From: an uncultured Bacteroidales bacterium | Lineage (GTDB): Bacteria > Bacteroidota > Bacteroidia > Bacteroidales > Muribaculaceae | Assembly (NCBI GenBank): GCA_902785925.1 | Contig: CADAAI010000006.1 | Coordinates: 48,602-112,601, forward strand | DNA: 64,000 nucleotides | Reading direction: 5' to 3' | Shown here: positions 8,901 to 16,792 of the stretch, piece after piece | How the letters are laid out: the number at the start of each line of letters is the position of its first letter | Position numbering within the stretch: the stretch's first letter is position 1 | Program-made: the position numbers and the translations under genes | Notes under the pieces: generated by a model | What the model was told of the DNA's origin: nothing | What the model saw: only the letters and a program-made list of their open reading frames with translations | Databases searched by the model: none

Positions 8901-9206
8901 ATGCAAGTAAAAATTTTGGATGAAGAGACAGGCCAGTCTCGTGAATTAACTCTTGATTTTGATGCCGAGGAGCTCAAAGTCGTTGACTATTCTGAGAAGG
9001 CAATTGTGGTGACTGGGAATACCAAGCTGTTCAAGACCGAGATTAAGAAGCTGGGAGGACGTTACAATCCTAGGCTCAAATGCGGTCAGGGCTGGGTATT
9101 CAGTTCAAAGAAGCGTGACGAGGTTGAGGACCTAGTAAAGTGGATCAATCTGCTGCAAAAGCAGTTGTCGCTGGCTTCGCAGGACTATAAGCTTGATGTG
9201 AAGTGA
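8901..9206 (+). CDS. small conserved protein with GG-x-YNPRL-x-CG-x-GWVFS module
   Basis: 101 residues from the ATG at 8901; an upstream in-frame extension to 8751 runs through the promoter and is rejected. The first 30 residues are acidic. Residues about 35-90 carry KLFKTEIKKLGGRYNPRL, then CGQGWVFSSKKRDEVEDLV. From memory this short module recurs in large DNA virus proteins and in fusion proteins of mobile elements, usually beside a larger domain; here it stands alone. There is no signal peptide, so it is cytoplasmic. Function unknown. It has its own promoter and terminator and diverges from the GH31 gene. Confidence 0.75.
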   Translation: MQVKILDEETGQSRELTLDFDAEELKVVDYSEKAIVVTGNTKLFKTEIKKLGGRYNPRLKCGQGWVFSSKKRDEVEDLVKWINLLQKQLSLASQDYKLDVK

Positions 9207-9240
9207 TTATCACAACAAGGAGAGTCATCATTAAAAGGAA

Positions 9241-9280
9241 ACAACCTTCAGCATCCATGTGGTGCTGAAGGTTGTTTTTT
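9241..9280. terminator. terminator between convergent genes
   Basis: ACAACCTTCAGCA (9241-9253) pairs perfectly with TGCTGAAGGTTGT (9263-9275) and is followed by a T run, a textbook intrinsic terminator for the plus-strand small gene. The stem also serves the convergent Spy-like gene. Confidence 0.88.
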
Positions 9281-9316
9281 ACTGGGTTGATGCTTGCAGG
9301 CGCTCTAAAAACCGCG

Positions 9317-9775
9317 TTACCTCTTCTTTCCTCTCGAGAGCATTTGCTTCGAGAACTTGAGCTCAGCCTGCTTGAGTTGGAACATCTGCTTCTTTGAGAG
9401 AATCTTCGAGAATTTGTCGAAGTAACGTCCTTCAATTTCTCCTTCTTTCACTTTCACTTGCGACATTGCTCGTGCAGCATTTGCATAGTCCTGATCCGAT
9501 GCCTTGGTCGTGCTTGAGATTTTCTTAGCCTGCTCTCGCGCAGTGCGGTGCACAGCAAAAACCTCTTTCTCCATGGCCTCATAGAGTGGCATGAACTTTT
9601 CGCGCTGAGCTTGAGTCATCTCGGTTTGCTCGGCAATGAAGTCGTGCTTGTAGTCGAGCATTTCCTGAGTCCACTGGCTGCGGTTGGCATTGGTATGATT
9701 TTTGTCCTTAGCCCATGCAGTGTTAAGGCTCAGCATCAGCATTGCTGCAATCGCTATGAAGGATATTCGTTTCAT
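9317..9775 (-). CDS. Spy/CpxP-like periplasmic protein
   Basis: 152 residues with a signal peptide (1-22, ending TAWA). The mature part is all-helical and highly charged, with LTxxQ-like signatures (TEMTQAQREKFMPLYEAM near 53-70 and LSKKQMFQLKQAELKF near 125-140), the pattern of Spy/CpxP proteins that act as chaperones or metal sensors in the periplasm. It is the third gene after an ECF sigma factor and a small membrane protein on the same strand, which suggests it belongs to that envelope-stress unit. Family assignment rests on motif pattern and context. Confidence 0.72.
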   Translation of the reverse strand: MKRISFIAIAAMLMLSLNTAWAKDKNHTNANRSQWTQEMLDYKHDFIAEQTEMTQAQREKFMPLYEAMEKEVFAVHRTAREQAKKISSTTKASDQDYANAARAMSQVKVKEGEIEGRYFDKFSKILSKKQMFQLKQAELKFSKQMLSRGKKR

Positions 9776-9821
9776 TCTCTCGTGATTTCAAAAACAGTTA
9801 ATGTAAACAAAGAGTGACGTG

Positions 9822-10220
9822 TCACGGCATTGCAACGGTTGTTGCGCTTTCATCCATTTCGACCGAGTCTTCATAGGTCATAATGTCGTAGTCGCTGACG
9901 GCTCCAAAGTCCATCAAGTCTTCGGCATTCTTTTCTACAGTGACTCCTGCCGAGATATTGGCTGCACGCTGTTCACCGGTTGCGCTCGACTTCCCTAAAG
10001 AGAAGATGTTCATCATTAGCCATACACCGGCAAACATTGCTGCCATGTAGATGAAAGGCCTGATGCGCACCCACATCGTAGGCGTCTCCTCCTCGGTGAT
10101 TTTTACCTCAGGAAGCGAAGCTGCCATCTTTGCGTTGAAATCGTTGAAGAAATTCTCAGGGACTTTAAATCCCGGATCCTTACCCAGCTTTTCTAATATT
10201 TTAGAATTTTCGTTTTTCAT
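9822..10220 (-). CDS. single-pass membrane protein, probable anti-sigma factor
   Basis: 132 residues from the ATG at 10220; the longer frame to 10247 adds nine residues that overlap the sigma gene and is less likely. The N-terminal half (residues 1-47) is soluble and would be cytoplasmic, one membrane helix follows at about 52-72 (PFIYMAAMFAGVWLMMN), and the C-terminal half is acidic and would be periplasmic. It starts 33 bases after the ECF sigma stop. Size, topology and position are what is expected of an anti-sigma factor, but no zinc motif is seen, so the role is inferred from context. Confidence 0.68.
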   Translation of the reverse strand: MKNENSKILEKLGKDPGFKVPENFFNDFNAKMAASLPEVKITEEETPTMWVRIRPFIYMAAMFAGVWLMMNIFSLGKSSATGEQRAANISAGVTVEKNAEDLMDFGAVSDYDIMTYEDSVEMDESATTVAMP

Positions 10221-10253
10221 TACAACTTTTTGACTACAATAACACAAAAAGGT

Positions 10254-10814
10254 TTAATCATTGTTCTCAAAAAATGTCTCGATTTTCTTCAACGCATGAT
10301 GAAAAGACGCCTTGAGCGCACCAACCGAGGTGCCAAGGATTTCGCTCATGTCTTCATACTTCATCTCGTCGTAGTAACGCATGTTAAAAACCAGGCGCTG
10401 CTTCTCGGGCAGAGTGGCAATGGCACGCTGCAGTTTTGCCTGTGCTTCGTCGCCGTCGAAGTATCGGTCGGCCTCGAGGTTGTTGACAAGGAAGGAGTCG
10501 TCATCATCGAGCGAAATGTTGTTCTGTACCTTCTTCTTGTTGATGAAGGTGATTGACTCGTTGATGGCAATCTTGTAGAGCCACGTCGAGAGCTTGGCGT
10601 CGCCACGGAAGTTGTCGATGTTGGTCCAAGCCTTGATAAAGGTGTTTTGGAGCACATCGTTGGCGTCGTCGTGGTCGATTACCATGCGACGAATCTGCCA
10701 ATACAACTGTTCGGAATAGTGTTCAATCACTTTCCCGAAAGCTGTGCGGCAGGTGTCCTGCTTGTGCAGCTGCTCGATAATCTCAGATTCGTCGTATTTT
10801 ACTCGTGTTGCCAT
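10254..10814 (-). CDS. ECF RNA polymerase sigma factor
   Basis: 186 residues. Region 2 runs from about 25 to 95 (HDDANDVLQNTFIKAWTNI, then GDAKLSTWLYKIAINESI). Region 4 runs from about 130 to 180 (LPEKQRLVFNMRYYDEMKYE, then GTSVGALKASFHHALKKIE). There is no region 1.1, 3 or C-terminal extension. It is the first gene of a three-gene unit with a putative anti-sigma factor and a Spy-like protein. A -7 element (TAACTTTG, 10841-10834 on the minus strand) lies just upstream. The likely role is an envelope-stress regulon. Confidence 0.93.
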   Translation of the reverse strand: MATRVKYDESEIIEQLHKQDTCRTAFGKVIEHYSEQLYWQIRRMVIDHDDANDVLQNTFIKAWTNIDNFRGDAKLSTWLYKIAINESITFINKKKVQNNISLDDDDSFLVNNLEADRYFDGDEAQAKLQRAIATLPEKQRLVFNMRYYDEMKYEDMSEILGTSVGALKASFHHALKKIETFFENND

Positions 10815-10887
10815 CAGTTTTAAAAAAGCGCCTCAAAGTTACTGATTTTTTTTCACTTCACGGCAAAAAACACCAATTAATTATAAA

Positions 10888-10924
10888 AAAACACCTGCAC
10901 AATGATATTTTGCACAGGTGTTTT
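10888..10924 (-). terminator. terminator of the 264-residue lipoprotein gene
   Basis: On the minus strand AAAACACCTG (10924-10915) pairs with CAGGTGTTTT (10897-10888) and runs into further T residues. It sits just after the stop at 10943. Confidence 0.8.
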
Positions 10925-10942
10925 GTGTGTGGAATTAATTGG

Positions 10943-11737
10943 TTACTGGGCAAACTGTGTACCGGTGATAGAGCCACTGTACTTTTCGTCCATGGTGAAA
11001 GTGGCGTTTACTACGCGGCCGTTTCCTGTAACGTTAGCTTGGAAACTGTTAAGTTTGTAGGTCTTGTCGGTTGATTCTTTTTCGGAATCCAAAGTAACCA
11101 CAAATCCGTTGGCTGTAGCGGTAGCTTTGAGGTCGCGGAAGTAGATCTCGTTGATTGTTCCACTATTGGTGCTCAAAGTGAAGTTTCCTAAACCAAGAAC
11201 AGCGCTCATGTTGTCAGGATTGATAACGATAATCATTGCTGCATTTTTGCTCTCTACTGGAGTTGCATTCTCCTGTTCGGTATTTGTAACCGTGATAGTG
11301 GTGTAGGGGAAGAACAAGTCGGCATTTGAGCTCACAAAATAAGTTCCAGCAACGATGAATTCAATGTGCATTGTGCCATTGTTTGGATTGTAGAGACCTT
11401 TGAAGTTGGTGATACCATTTCCAGCGTTAGCAGACTCGAAAGTATAGCAGCCAAGCTCATTGTCGCTTTTGAGGGGAGCATTAGTGACGTTAATATTTGC
11501 CACGTTTCCTGCGCTCATAGGTACTGCATAGCTGAGGGTGATGGTGTTTTCAGTGTAGTTCCATTCTACTGAAATGAGAGAGGAAGAAACCTTCTCGGAC
11601 TGACCCTCACCGATGTTTACCACGTTGTTAAGCACATCAGCCTGAAGCTTTGTGATTGCTGAGTCTTTATCATCGCTACAAGCTGTTGATGCGAGTACCA
11701 GCAATGCTAATGTGAAGATTGAAAAAACTTTTCTCAT
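10943..11737 (-). CDS. Bacteroidales lipoprotein of unknown function
   Basis: 264 residues. Residues 1-20 form a lipoprotein signal with Cys20 in STAC, followed by SDDKDS, a typical Bacteroidetes lipoprotein start; the acidic +2 to +4 residues favour surface export by the known Bacteroidetes rule. The rest is beta-rich and Thr/Asn-rich with no motif I can name; the layout resembles DUF4840-type calycin-like proteins, a weak call. It has its own terminator and a promoter region with a striking inverted repeat around the -7 box (11774-11803). Confidence 0.78.
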   Translation of the reverse strand: MRKVFSIFTLALLVLASTACSDDKDSAITKLQADVLNNVVNIGEGQSEKVSSSLISVEWNYTENTITLSYAVPMSAGNVANINVTNAPLKSDNELGCYTFESANAGNGITNFKGLYNPNNGTMHIEFIVAGTYFVSSNADLFFPYTTITVTNTEQENATPVESKNAAMIIVINPDNMSAVLGLGNFTLSTNSGTINEIYFRDLKATATANGFVVTLDSEKESTDKTYKLNSFQANVTGNGRVVNATFTMDEKYSGSITGTQFAQ

Positions 11738-11773
11738 AGTCGTGTTATTAAGTTGTTAATATTATCATTAAAG

Positions 11774-11803
11774 AATAATGTGCCACAAAAGTAGCACATT
11801 ATT
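11774..11803 (-). promoter_or_regulatory. -7 box framed by a perfect 10-bp inverted repeat
   Basis: AATAATGTGC (11774-11783) and GCACATTATT (11794-11803) are perfect inverted copies. The ten bases between them hold TACTTTTG on the minus strand, a TAnnTTTG -7 box for the lipoprotein gene at 11737. The geometry fits a dimeric repressor site laid over the promoter core. Confidence 0.55.
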
Positions 11804-11863
11804 TTATAATAGGTGTGATATTTAAACTTAATTAGTAAAAATATAGTTAATTGTTGACTGTTG

Positions 11864-12826
11864 TCAATGGATTGGGTTGCTGGCTGGTCCGTTGTTCCAA
11901 AGGTAGAGGTTGTTGTTGGGGGCAGTGCTGTAATGCTCTCCACCATGGGCGTTGAAGTAAATGGCATGATATCCAATAGCAATGTTGAGTACACTTTTGA
12001 AGTTTGTGACCACGAGTGCAGGATAGGGTGTTGCCTGATCGAGGTTTTCTCCTGTGTAGTAGATGGGCACAATATTGTCGCCAGTGAGTTTGATTACAGG
12101 CTCGGCACCGTTGTCTTCAATGTCATCAACATCAGTGAGTTCTGAATAATCTAGAGTGGTGAATTCCACATCGAGATTTGGAATTGATATTTTCTTGAGC
12201 ACTGGGCTAGTAGCGCCACCCACTGTGAACTGAACGTTGTAGATAAAGACTTCGGCCTTTCTGTTGGCGACGTCAATCTTGTAAGTGTAGTAGAGTTCGC
12301 TTGGTACTGTGTAGTCGTTGTCTGTAACACGTGAGCTCACGGTGGAGTTGCACACAAGCACGCGCCAGGTGCCATTGACGGTGTAGTCGAGCGAGTACAC
12401 GTTGTTCTTCTTGTCGACGTAGCCCCTTACATTGGTGAGTTTGTATTTTGCGTTTTCTTCGCCAGTCTCGGGGTCGTAGAACTTCACGCTCTCGGCTTTG
12501 AAACGCACGAAGTTGTCGTCAAATGCACTAGCCTTGATGTCCTCCATGCGGAACGATACCTTGAAGGGCATGTGGGTGTCGAACTGCACGCCTTGTGCCA
12601 GCACACTCACGGTAGCTTCATTTTTAGTGCGCTCGATGTTGAAGGTGTAGTCGGCAGTCTCAACATAGTTGGTTGTGTTGTCAGCTGCTTTAATTGTCCA
12701 GTTAATCAGGTCTTTGCCCTGAATGGTCTCTTTTACTGATTGCTCTTGGTTAGGCTCGTCATCGGTGCACGAGGCGAACGCGAGCGCTGTTGCCACTAGG
12801 GCAAGTGATAATAAAATTTTCTTCAT
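11864..12826 (-). CDS. lipoprotein partner of the TonB-dependent receptor
   Basis: 320 residues with a lipoprotein signal: Cys20 in FASC, then TDDEPNQE, which again carries an acidic surface-export-like start. The mature protein is beta-rich with no SusD-like TPR fold and no enzyme motif. It begins 18 bases after the stop of the upstream TonB-dependent receptor, so the two form an operon and probably act as a pair at the outer membrane, comparable in layout to HmuY-like or other ligand-capturing lipoproteins. The ligand is unknown. No homologue is recognised by eye. Confidence 0.78.
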   Translation of the reverse strand: MKKILLSLALVATALAFASCTDDEPNQEQSVKETIQGKDLINWTIKAADNTTNYVETADYTFNIERTKNEATVSVLAQGVQFDTHMPFKVSFRMEDIKASAFDDNFVRFKAESVKFYDPETGEENAKYKLTNVRGYVDKKNNVYSLDYTVNGTWRVLVCNSTVSSRVTDNDYTVPSELYYTYKIDVANRKAEVFIYNVQFTVGGATSPVLKKISIPNLDVEFTTLDYSELTDVDDIEDNGAEPVIKLTGDNIVPIYYTGENLDQATPYPALVVTNFKSVLNIAIGYHAIYFNAHGGEHYSTAPNNNLYLWNNGPASNPIH

Positions 12827-12844
12827 GATTTTATTGTTGTTTAG

Positions 12845-15070
12845 TTAGATATTTATTCTTAGGGTAGCACCTAGCATTCTTTCACGTCCACGTTGCAGGA
12901 ACTCGTGGCTAATCGATACAAAGTAGAACGTGTTGTAGAGTGTGTCGGTGAGATTTTGGCCCCACAGCTGCAGCGAGTAATGCTTGCCTGCTAGGGTTAT
13001 GCTACTTCCCAGCAGGGCATAGAAAGGCTGACGCAGGGTGTTGGCCTCGTTCCAATATATCTCGCCTGTGCCTTTGAGGCTGGCGTCGAGGGTGATGCTC
13101 TGTGCCCAGTCGCTGCCACCTTTAAAGTTGTAGGTGTAGAACGCTTGAGCAAAGAGTGTGTGCTGTGGGCAGTAGGGCACATGTTTATCCTTGTAATCGG
13201 CCTTGCCGTCGTTGTAGCGAATGAAGCGAGCGTCGCAGTAGCCGTAACTCAGGTTCATGCCTAGATTGTCGGTGAAGTTGACGCTCATGCACGCCTCAGC
13301 TCCCACGCTGCGGGTCTTGCCAGCGTTGGTCATGATGCGGCCTGTGGTAGTGCCATCGGGGAAGATGGTCATCTGTCGGTCGCGGCAGTCGATGTAGAAC
13401 AATGCAAGATCGCCCCTGACGCGGCGGTTGGCGCTCTCGAAGTGGCCACCCAGCTCGTAGTTCCATGCCTTCTCGGGCTTGTAGCCCACGATGTCGTTGA
13501 TGTCGTAGGCTGCGCCTATGCCCATGATGCCCATAAGGCGCTGCTGGAGCACGTCGCTGAACATCTGGGTGTTGAATCCGCCTGCCTTATAGCCCTTGCT
13601 CACGCTGGCATAGATGCTCGACTCGCCAGTCGTGGGCAGGTGATAGGTTATGCTGAATTTGGGCAGTAGTTCGGTGAAGTGTTTGCTCAGGCTGCCACCG
13701 TCATCGATGTCGATGTTATTGCTGTGAAAGACCTCACCGGTGGCAGCGTCCATCACTCTATAGCCGGTGTGGGTCTCGCTGTGGTGGTTGAGCGATGCGT
13801 GCTCATAGTCGAGTCGCAGTCCGGCGGTGAAAGTGAAGCGCTTCCAGTCATAGCTCGACTGGTGGTAAAGCGCTACTCCCCAAGTGGGATTGGTGAAACG
13901 GCTGCCAAGCACGAAGCTGCGCTCGTTCCAAACCACGGGGTAGTAGGGGTTGACACTGTTGATGTGATCCTCAATGAGCCGCGCGATACCTGTATCCTTG
14001 AAGGTGACGGGAGCATCCATCTTGTAGCGGCGGTAAAAGCCGAAGGCGCCCACGAGCCACTTATAGGCGCGGCTATTGTGACCACGTGCCACCACGTCTT
14101 GTGTCACGGCATGCTCACGGCGATCCTGGGTGAGGGTGAAATAGGGCAGGGGCGTGAAGTCCTGATCGAGGGTCATGTTGTCATCAATATACTGATAGCT
14201 GGTAATGCTCGAGAGCGACCAGCTGTCGAATCGCTTGGTGATGGTCAATCCGTCCATAATGCTGGTGCGGCGGTAGAAGCAGGTGTCGTTGTAGGCTATC
14301 TGTCCAGTCTCGACCCACTCGTAGGGGTAACCGCCCTGACGGCTGATGGATGCACTAAGGGTGTTGCTGAGCATTAGCGACGATGAGGGCTGCCACACGA
14401 GCTTTAGGCGTCCTGTGCCTTGGCGTTCCCAGTCGCATTTCTTGCCGTTATATTGGTTGGTGTATTGACCATTGGTCGATGTGTAGTAGATGCCGCCAGC
14501 TATGCCCAGTTTGTCGTTGATGCGGGCGTAGTGGCTTGCTCCAATCTTCAGGCTCATGTGCGACGCCATCTCGGCAATGATGCGAGTGCCTTGCCACTGC
14601 ATGGGCGAAAGGGTGTACACGTTCATAAGTCCGCCCATCGTGTTTCGTCCATATAGAGTGCTCTGCGGACCGCGAAACATCTCCACGCGCGAGATATCTG
14701 CGATGTCGAAGTCATAGTTCTCCTTGCACATCACCGGCACATTGTCGATGTTGAGGCCCATTGATGGCTGGTCGATGCGCGCACCTAAGCCACGAACGTA
14801 GATTGTAGAGGTCATGCGACTACCGTAGTCGGGCAGGAAGAAGTTGGGCACGAGGTCGCTCACGCCACGCACCGTGACGATGCCGTTGCGCTCCACTTCG
14901 CTCTTGTCGAGCATAGTGCTTGCCGTGGTTAGGTCGATTGTGGTTCCTTGCTTGATGGCAGTTACGCTCACATCGTCGAGGGTCACAGTGTCGATAACGG
15001 CCTCATTGTCGGTCGCCCACATCGGCAGGGTGGAGGATATGATAGTTAATATTAACAGCAGTTTTTTCAC
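12845..15070 (-). CDS. TonB-dependent outer membrane receptor
   Basis: 741 residues from a GTG at 15070, chosen because it gives a clean signal peptide (VKKLLLILTIISSTLPMWA); the longer frame starts with TTG inside the promoter. The plug is at about 30-150 (TVRGVSDLVPNFFLPDYGSR, RGLGARIDQPSMGLNIDNVP, VEMFRGPQSTLYGRNTMGG) and a 22-strand-type barrel follows, ending RERMLGATLRINI. There is no carboxypeptidase-like N-terminal extension, so it is a classic siderophore/cofactor-type receptor rather than a SusC. It is the first gene of an operon with the 320-residue lipoprotein. The substrate is unknown. Confidence 0.9.
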   Translation of the reverse strand: MKKLLLILTIISSTLPMWATDNEAVIDTVTLDDVSVTAIKQGTTIDLTTASTMLDKSEVERNGIVTVRGVSDLVPNFFLPDYGSRMTSTIYVRGLGARIDQPSMGLNIDNVPVMCKENYDFDIADISRVEMFRGPQSTLYGRNTMGGLMNVYTLSPMQWQGTRIIAEMASHMSLKIGASHYARINDKLGIAGGIYYTSTNGQYTNQYNGKKCDWERQGTGRLKLVWQPSSSLMLSNTLSASISRQGGYPYEWVETGQIAYNDTCFYRRTSIMDGLTITKRFDSWSLSSITSYQYIDDNMTLDQDFTPLPYFTLTQDRREHAVTQDVVARGHNSRAYKWLVGAFGFYRRYKMDAPVTFKDTGIARLIEDHINSVNPYYPVVWNERSFVLGSRFTNPTWGVALYHQSSYDWKRFTFTAGLRLDYEHASLNHHSETHTGYRVMDAATGEVFHSNNIDIDDGGSLSKHFTELLPKFSITYHLPTTGESSIYASVSKGYKAGGFNTQMFSDVLQQRLMGIMGIGAAYDINDIVGYKPEKAWNYELGGHFESANRRVRGDLALFYIDCRDRQMTIFPDGTTTGRIMTNAGKTRSVGAEACMSVNFTDNLGMNLSYGYCDARFIRYNDGKADYKDKHVPYCPQHTLFAQAFYTYNFKGGSDWAQSITLDASLKGTGEIYWNEANTLRQPFYALLGSSITLAGKHYSLQLWGQNLTDTLYNTFYFVSISHEFLQRGRERMLGATLRINI

Positions 15071-15075
15071 AGGTG

Positions 15076-15107
15076 CAAAAGTACATATTTTTTTCAAATC
15101 CCACAAT
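15076..15107 (-). promoter_or_regulatory. promoter at the start of the TonB receptor gene
   Basis: On the minus strand TACTTTTG (15083-15076) is preceded 20 bases upstream by ATTG (15107-15104). Only five bases lie between the -7 box and the GTG start codon, so the transcript would be leaderless or nearly so. Confidence 0.5.
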
Positions 15108-15154
15108 CACAACATGTAGTGATAAAATGGTTAGAAGAAATGCCGAAGTTGTTG

Positions 15155-15188
15155 CAAAAAACAAGGACGACCATTGAGGCCGTCCTTG
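15155..15188 (-). terminator. terminator of the SH3 protein gene
   Basis: On the minus strand CAAGGACG (15188-15181) pairs with CGTCCTTG (15169-15162), followed by a T run (15161-15155). Confidence 0.82.
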
Positions 15189-15208
15189 ATAATGCGTTTT
15201 TTCAGCAA

Positions 15209-15727
15209 TTAGAGGTGCTGTGAGATGCGGCTGCGATAAACGTAGCCCAGATAGTTTCCGTCTTCGTCGTAGACTTTAACCCATTTTGACTTAGTCTTTT
15301 CGAAAAGGACATCGGTGCTCACGGCCAGCCGGCATACAATGCCATAATTAGTGCCGGGACCTTTGCGCACGTTTACATAGTCGTCATGGGGGTCAACGAT
15401 GTAGCCTTTTTCATAGGCACTCTCGTAGGCACCTGCGACATCCTCGTTCTGTGCTTCAACTCTCACGATGCGGCTAGTGTGCATATAGCCCATAAAGCTT
15501 GAGCTGCTGGCATCGGAGTACACTTTGCTCCATCCATTTTTCAATGGGGTGTAGTACAGATATTCGCCCGAGGTGTAATCTCCAAGAATTTCAGCTTTGT
15601 TAGATGCTGCAGCGCGAATATAGGTAAACCCATCGGGGTCGGACACGTAGCCTAAGTATTTTTGAGCATCAACAGAAATGAAAGAAGCCATAAAGGCTAC
15701 CAAAGAAAGTAAAAAGAATTTTTTCAT
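15209..15727 (-). CDS. secreted protein with two bacterial SH3 domains
   Basis: 172 residues from the ATG at 15727, giving a signal peptide (MKKFFLLSLVAFMASFISVDA). Two SH3b-like repeats follow: residues about 22-95 (DPDGFTYIRAAASNKAEIL) and 110-172 (DPHDDYVNVRKGPGTNYGIV), each with the Y-V/I-R-G-P type start and the W-x-K-V strand. SH3b domains usually bind peptidoglycan or peptide, so a wall-associated periplasmic role is likely, but there is no catalytic domain. A -7 element TAAATTTG (15783-15776 on the minus strand) gives a leader of about 45 bases. Confidence 0.82.
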   Translation of the reverse strand: MKKFFLLSLVAFMASFISVDAQKYLGYVSDPDGFTYIRAAASNKAEILGDYTSGEYLYYTPLKNGWSKVYSDASSSSFMGYMHTSRIVRVEAQNEDVAGAYESAYEKGYIVDPHDDYVNVRKGPGTNYGIVCRLAVSTDVLFEKTKSKWVKVYDEDGNYLGYVYRSRISQHL

Positions 15728-15846
15728 GATGTTTCTCGTTAAGGAGTTATTAAATGATTTTGTTAGTTTCTTTTGCAAATTTAGCGAAACTAGTTCAAAT
15801 TACCAATTTTTGTGGTAGAAAAAATATAAACTCGTGACTTGTAATG

Positions 15847-16752
15847 TCAAGTTGATGTGGGTGAAAGGGCGAGGGCGCTAGCGATAAAATCATCATTAGG
15901 CATGTCGTAAGGTAGCCAGTGGATGTGGGTGCCTCGGCGTTCCATACCTCGGAACCAGGTCATCTGCCGCTTGGCGAATTGGTGTATCGCAGTCTCAAGC
16001 TGAGTGAACATCTCGTCGTAAGTGAGCTGTCCGATGACGTGAAGAGTGATAAACTTGTATTCTAGGCCATAGTAGATTAGGTCGTCGGGGGCAATGCCGC
16101 TGTTGATGAGAGTGCGCACTTCGTCGACCATGCCTGCGTCGAGGCGGGTCTTGAGACGCTCGGTAATGCGGTGGCGACGGGTTTCGCGGTCGATGTCAAC
16201 GCCAATGACCACAGCGTCGGTGAGTGGGTGAGGCTCGGTCTGCGCCTTGAGGTGCGGATTGTTGTGGTAGTACATGGCAATCTCGATGGCTCGGATAGCG
16301 CGCTTGCAGGTGTCGATGTCGCTGTTGTTGCGCAGTGTCTTGTAGCGCTTGAGGATGGTTGTTAGTTCGTCAAGGCTCTTGGTGCTCAACTCCTCGCGCA
16401 GTTCGCGATTCTCGGGCACGGGCGGCAGCGCTATACCTTTGACGACGCTCTCGACGTACATTCCAGTACCTCCGCACAGGATGACTGGTTTGCCCCTACT
16501 GGTGATGTCGTCGTAGCATGCCTGATAGTCGCGCAGGTACTCATAGAGGTTGTACTTGTAGCCTGCAGGACAGATGTCAATCATGTGATAGGGCACGTCG
16601 CCATATTCATCGAGATCCTTACCAGTACCTAGATCCATGCCACGGTAGAGCTGGCGAGAGTCGGCGCTGATGATTTCACCGCCAATCGCTTGCGCAAGAG
16701 CTACTGCCTTGCCAGTCTTTCCTGAGGCTGTGGGACCTGTGATTACTATCAT
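15847..16752 (-). CDS. miaA: tRNA dimethylallyltransferase (MiaA)
   Basis: 301 residues. The Walker A motif GPTASGKT is at residues 6-13, followed by IISADSRQLYRGMDLGTGK and the VPYHMIDI stretch, all diagnostic of MiaA. CGGTGMYVESVVKG and the C-terminal RQMTWFRGM motif are also present. The enzyme adds a dimethylallyl group to A37 of tRNAs reading UNN codons. Length is normal. It lies 40 bases downstream of no clear promoter and next to the dipeptidyl peptidase gene on the same strand, with its start 905 bases above the stop. Confidence 0.95.
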   Translation of the reverse strand: MIVITGPTASGKTGKAVALAQAIGGEIISADSRQLYRGMDLGTGKDLDEYGDVPYHMIDICPAGYKYNLYEYLRDYQACYDDITSRGKPVILCGGTGMYVESVVKGIALPPVPENRELREELSTKSLDELTTILKRYKTLRNNSDIDTCKRAIRAIEIAMYYHNNPHLKAQTEPHPLTDAVVIGVDIDRETRRHRITERLKTRLDAGMVDEVRTLINSGIAPDDLIYYGLEYKFITLHVIGQLTYDEMFTQLETAIHQFAKRQMTWFRGMERRGTHIHWLPYDMPNDDFIASALALSPTST

Positions 16753-16792
16753 AGTTGAGAGTTCTCTCTTTATCTTATTCTATTAGAGATGA

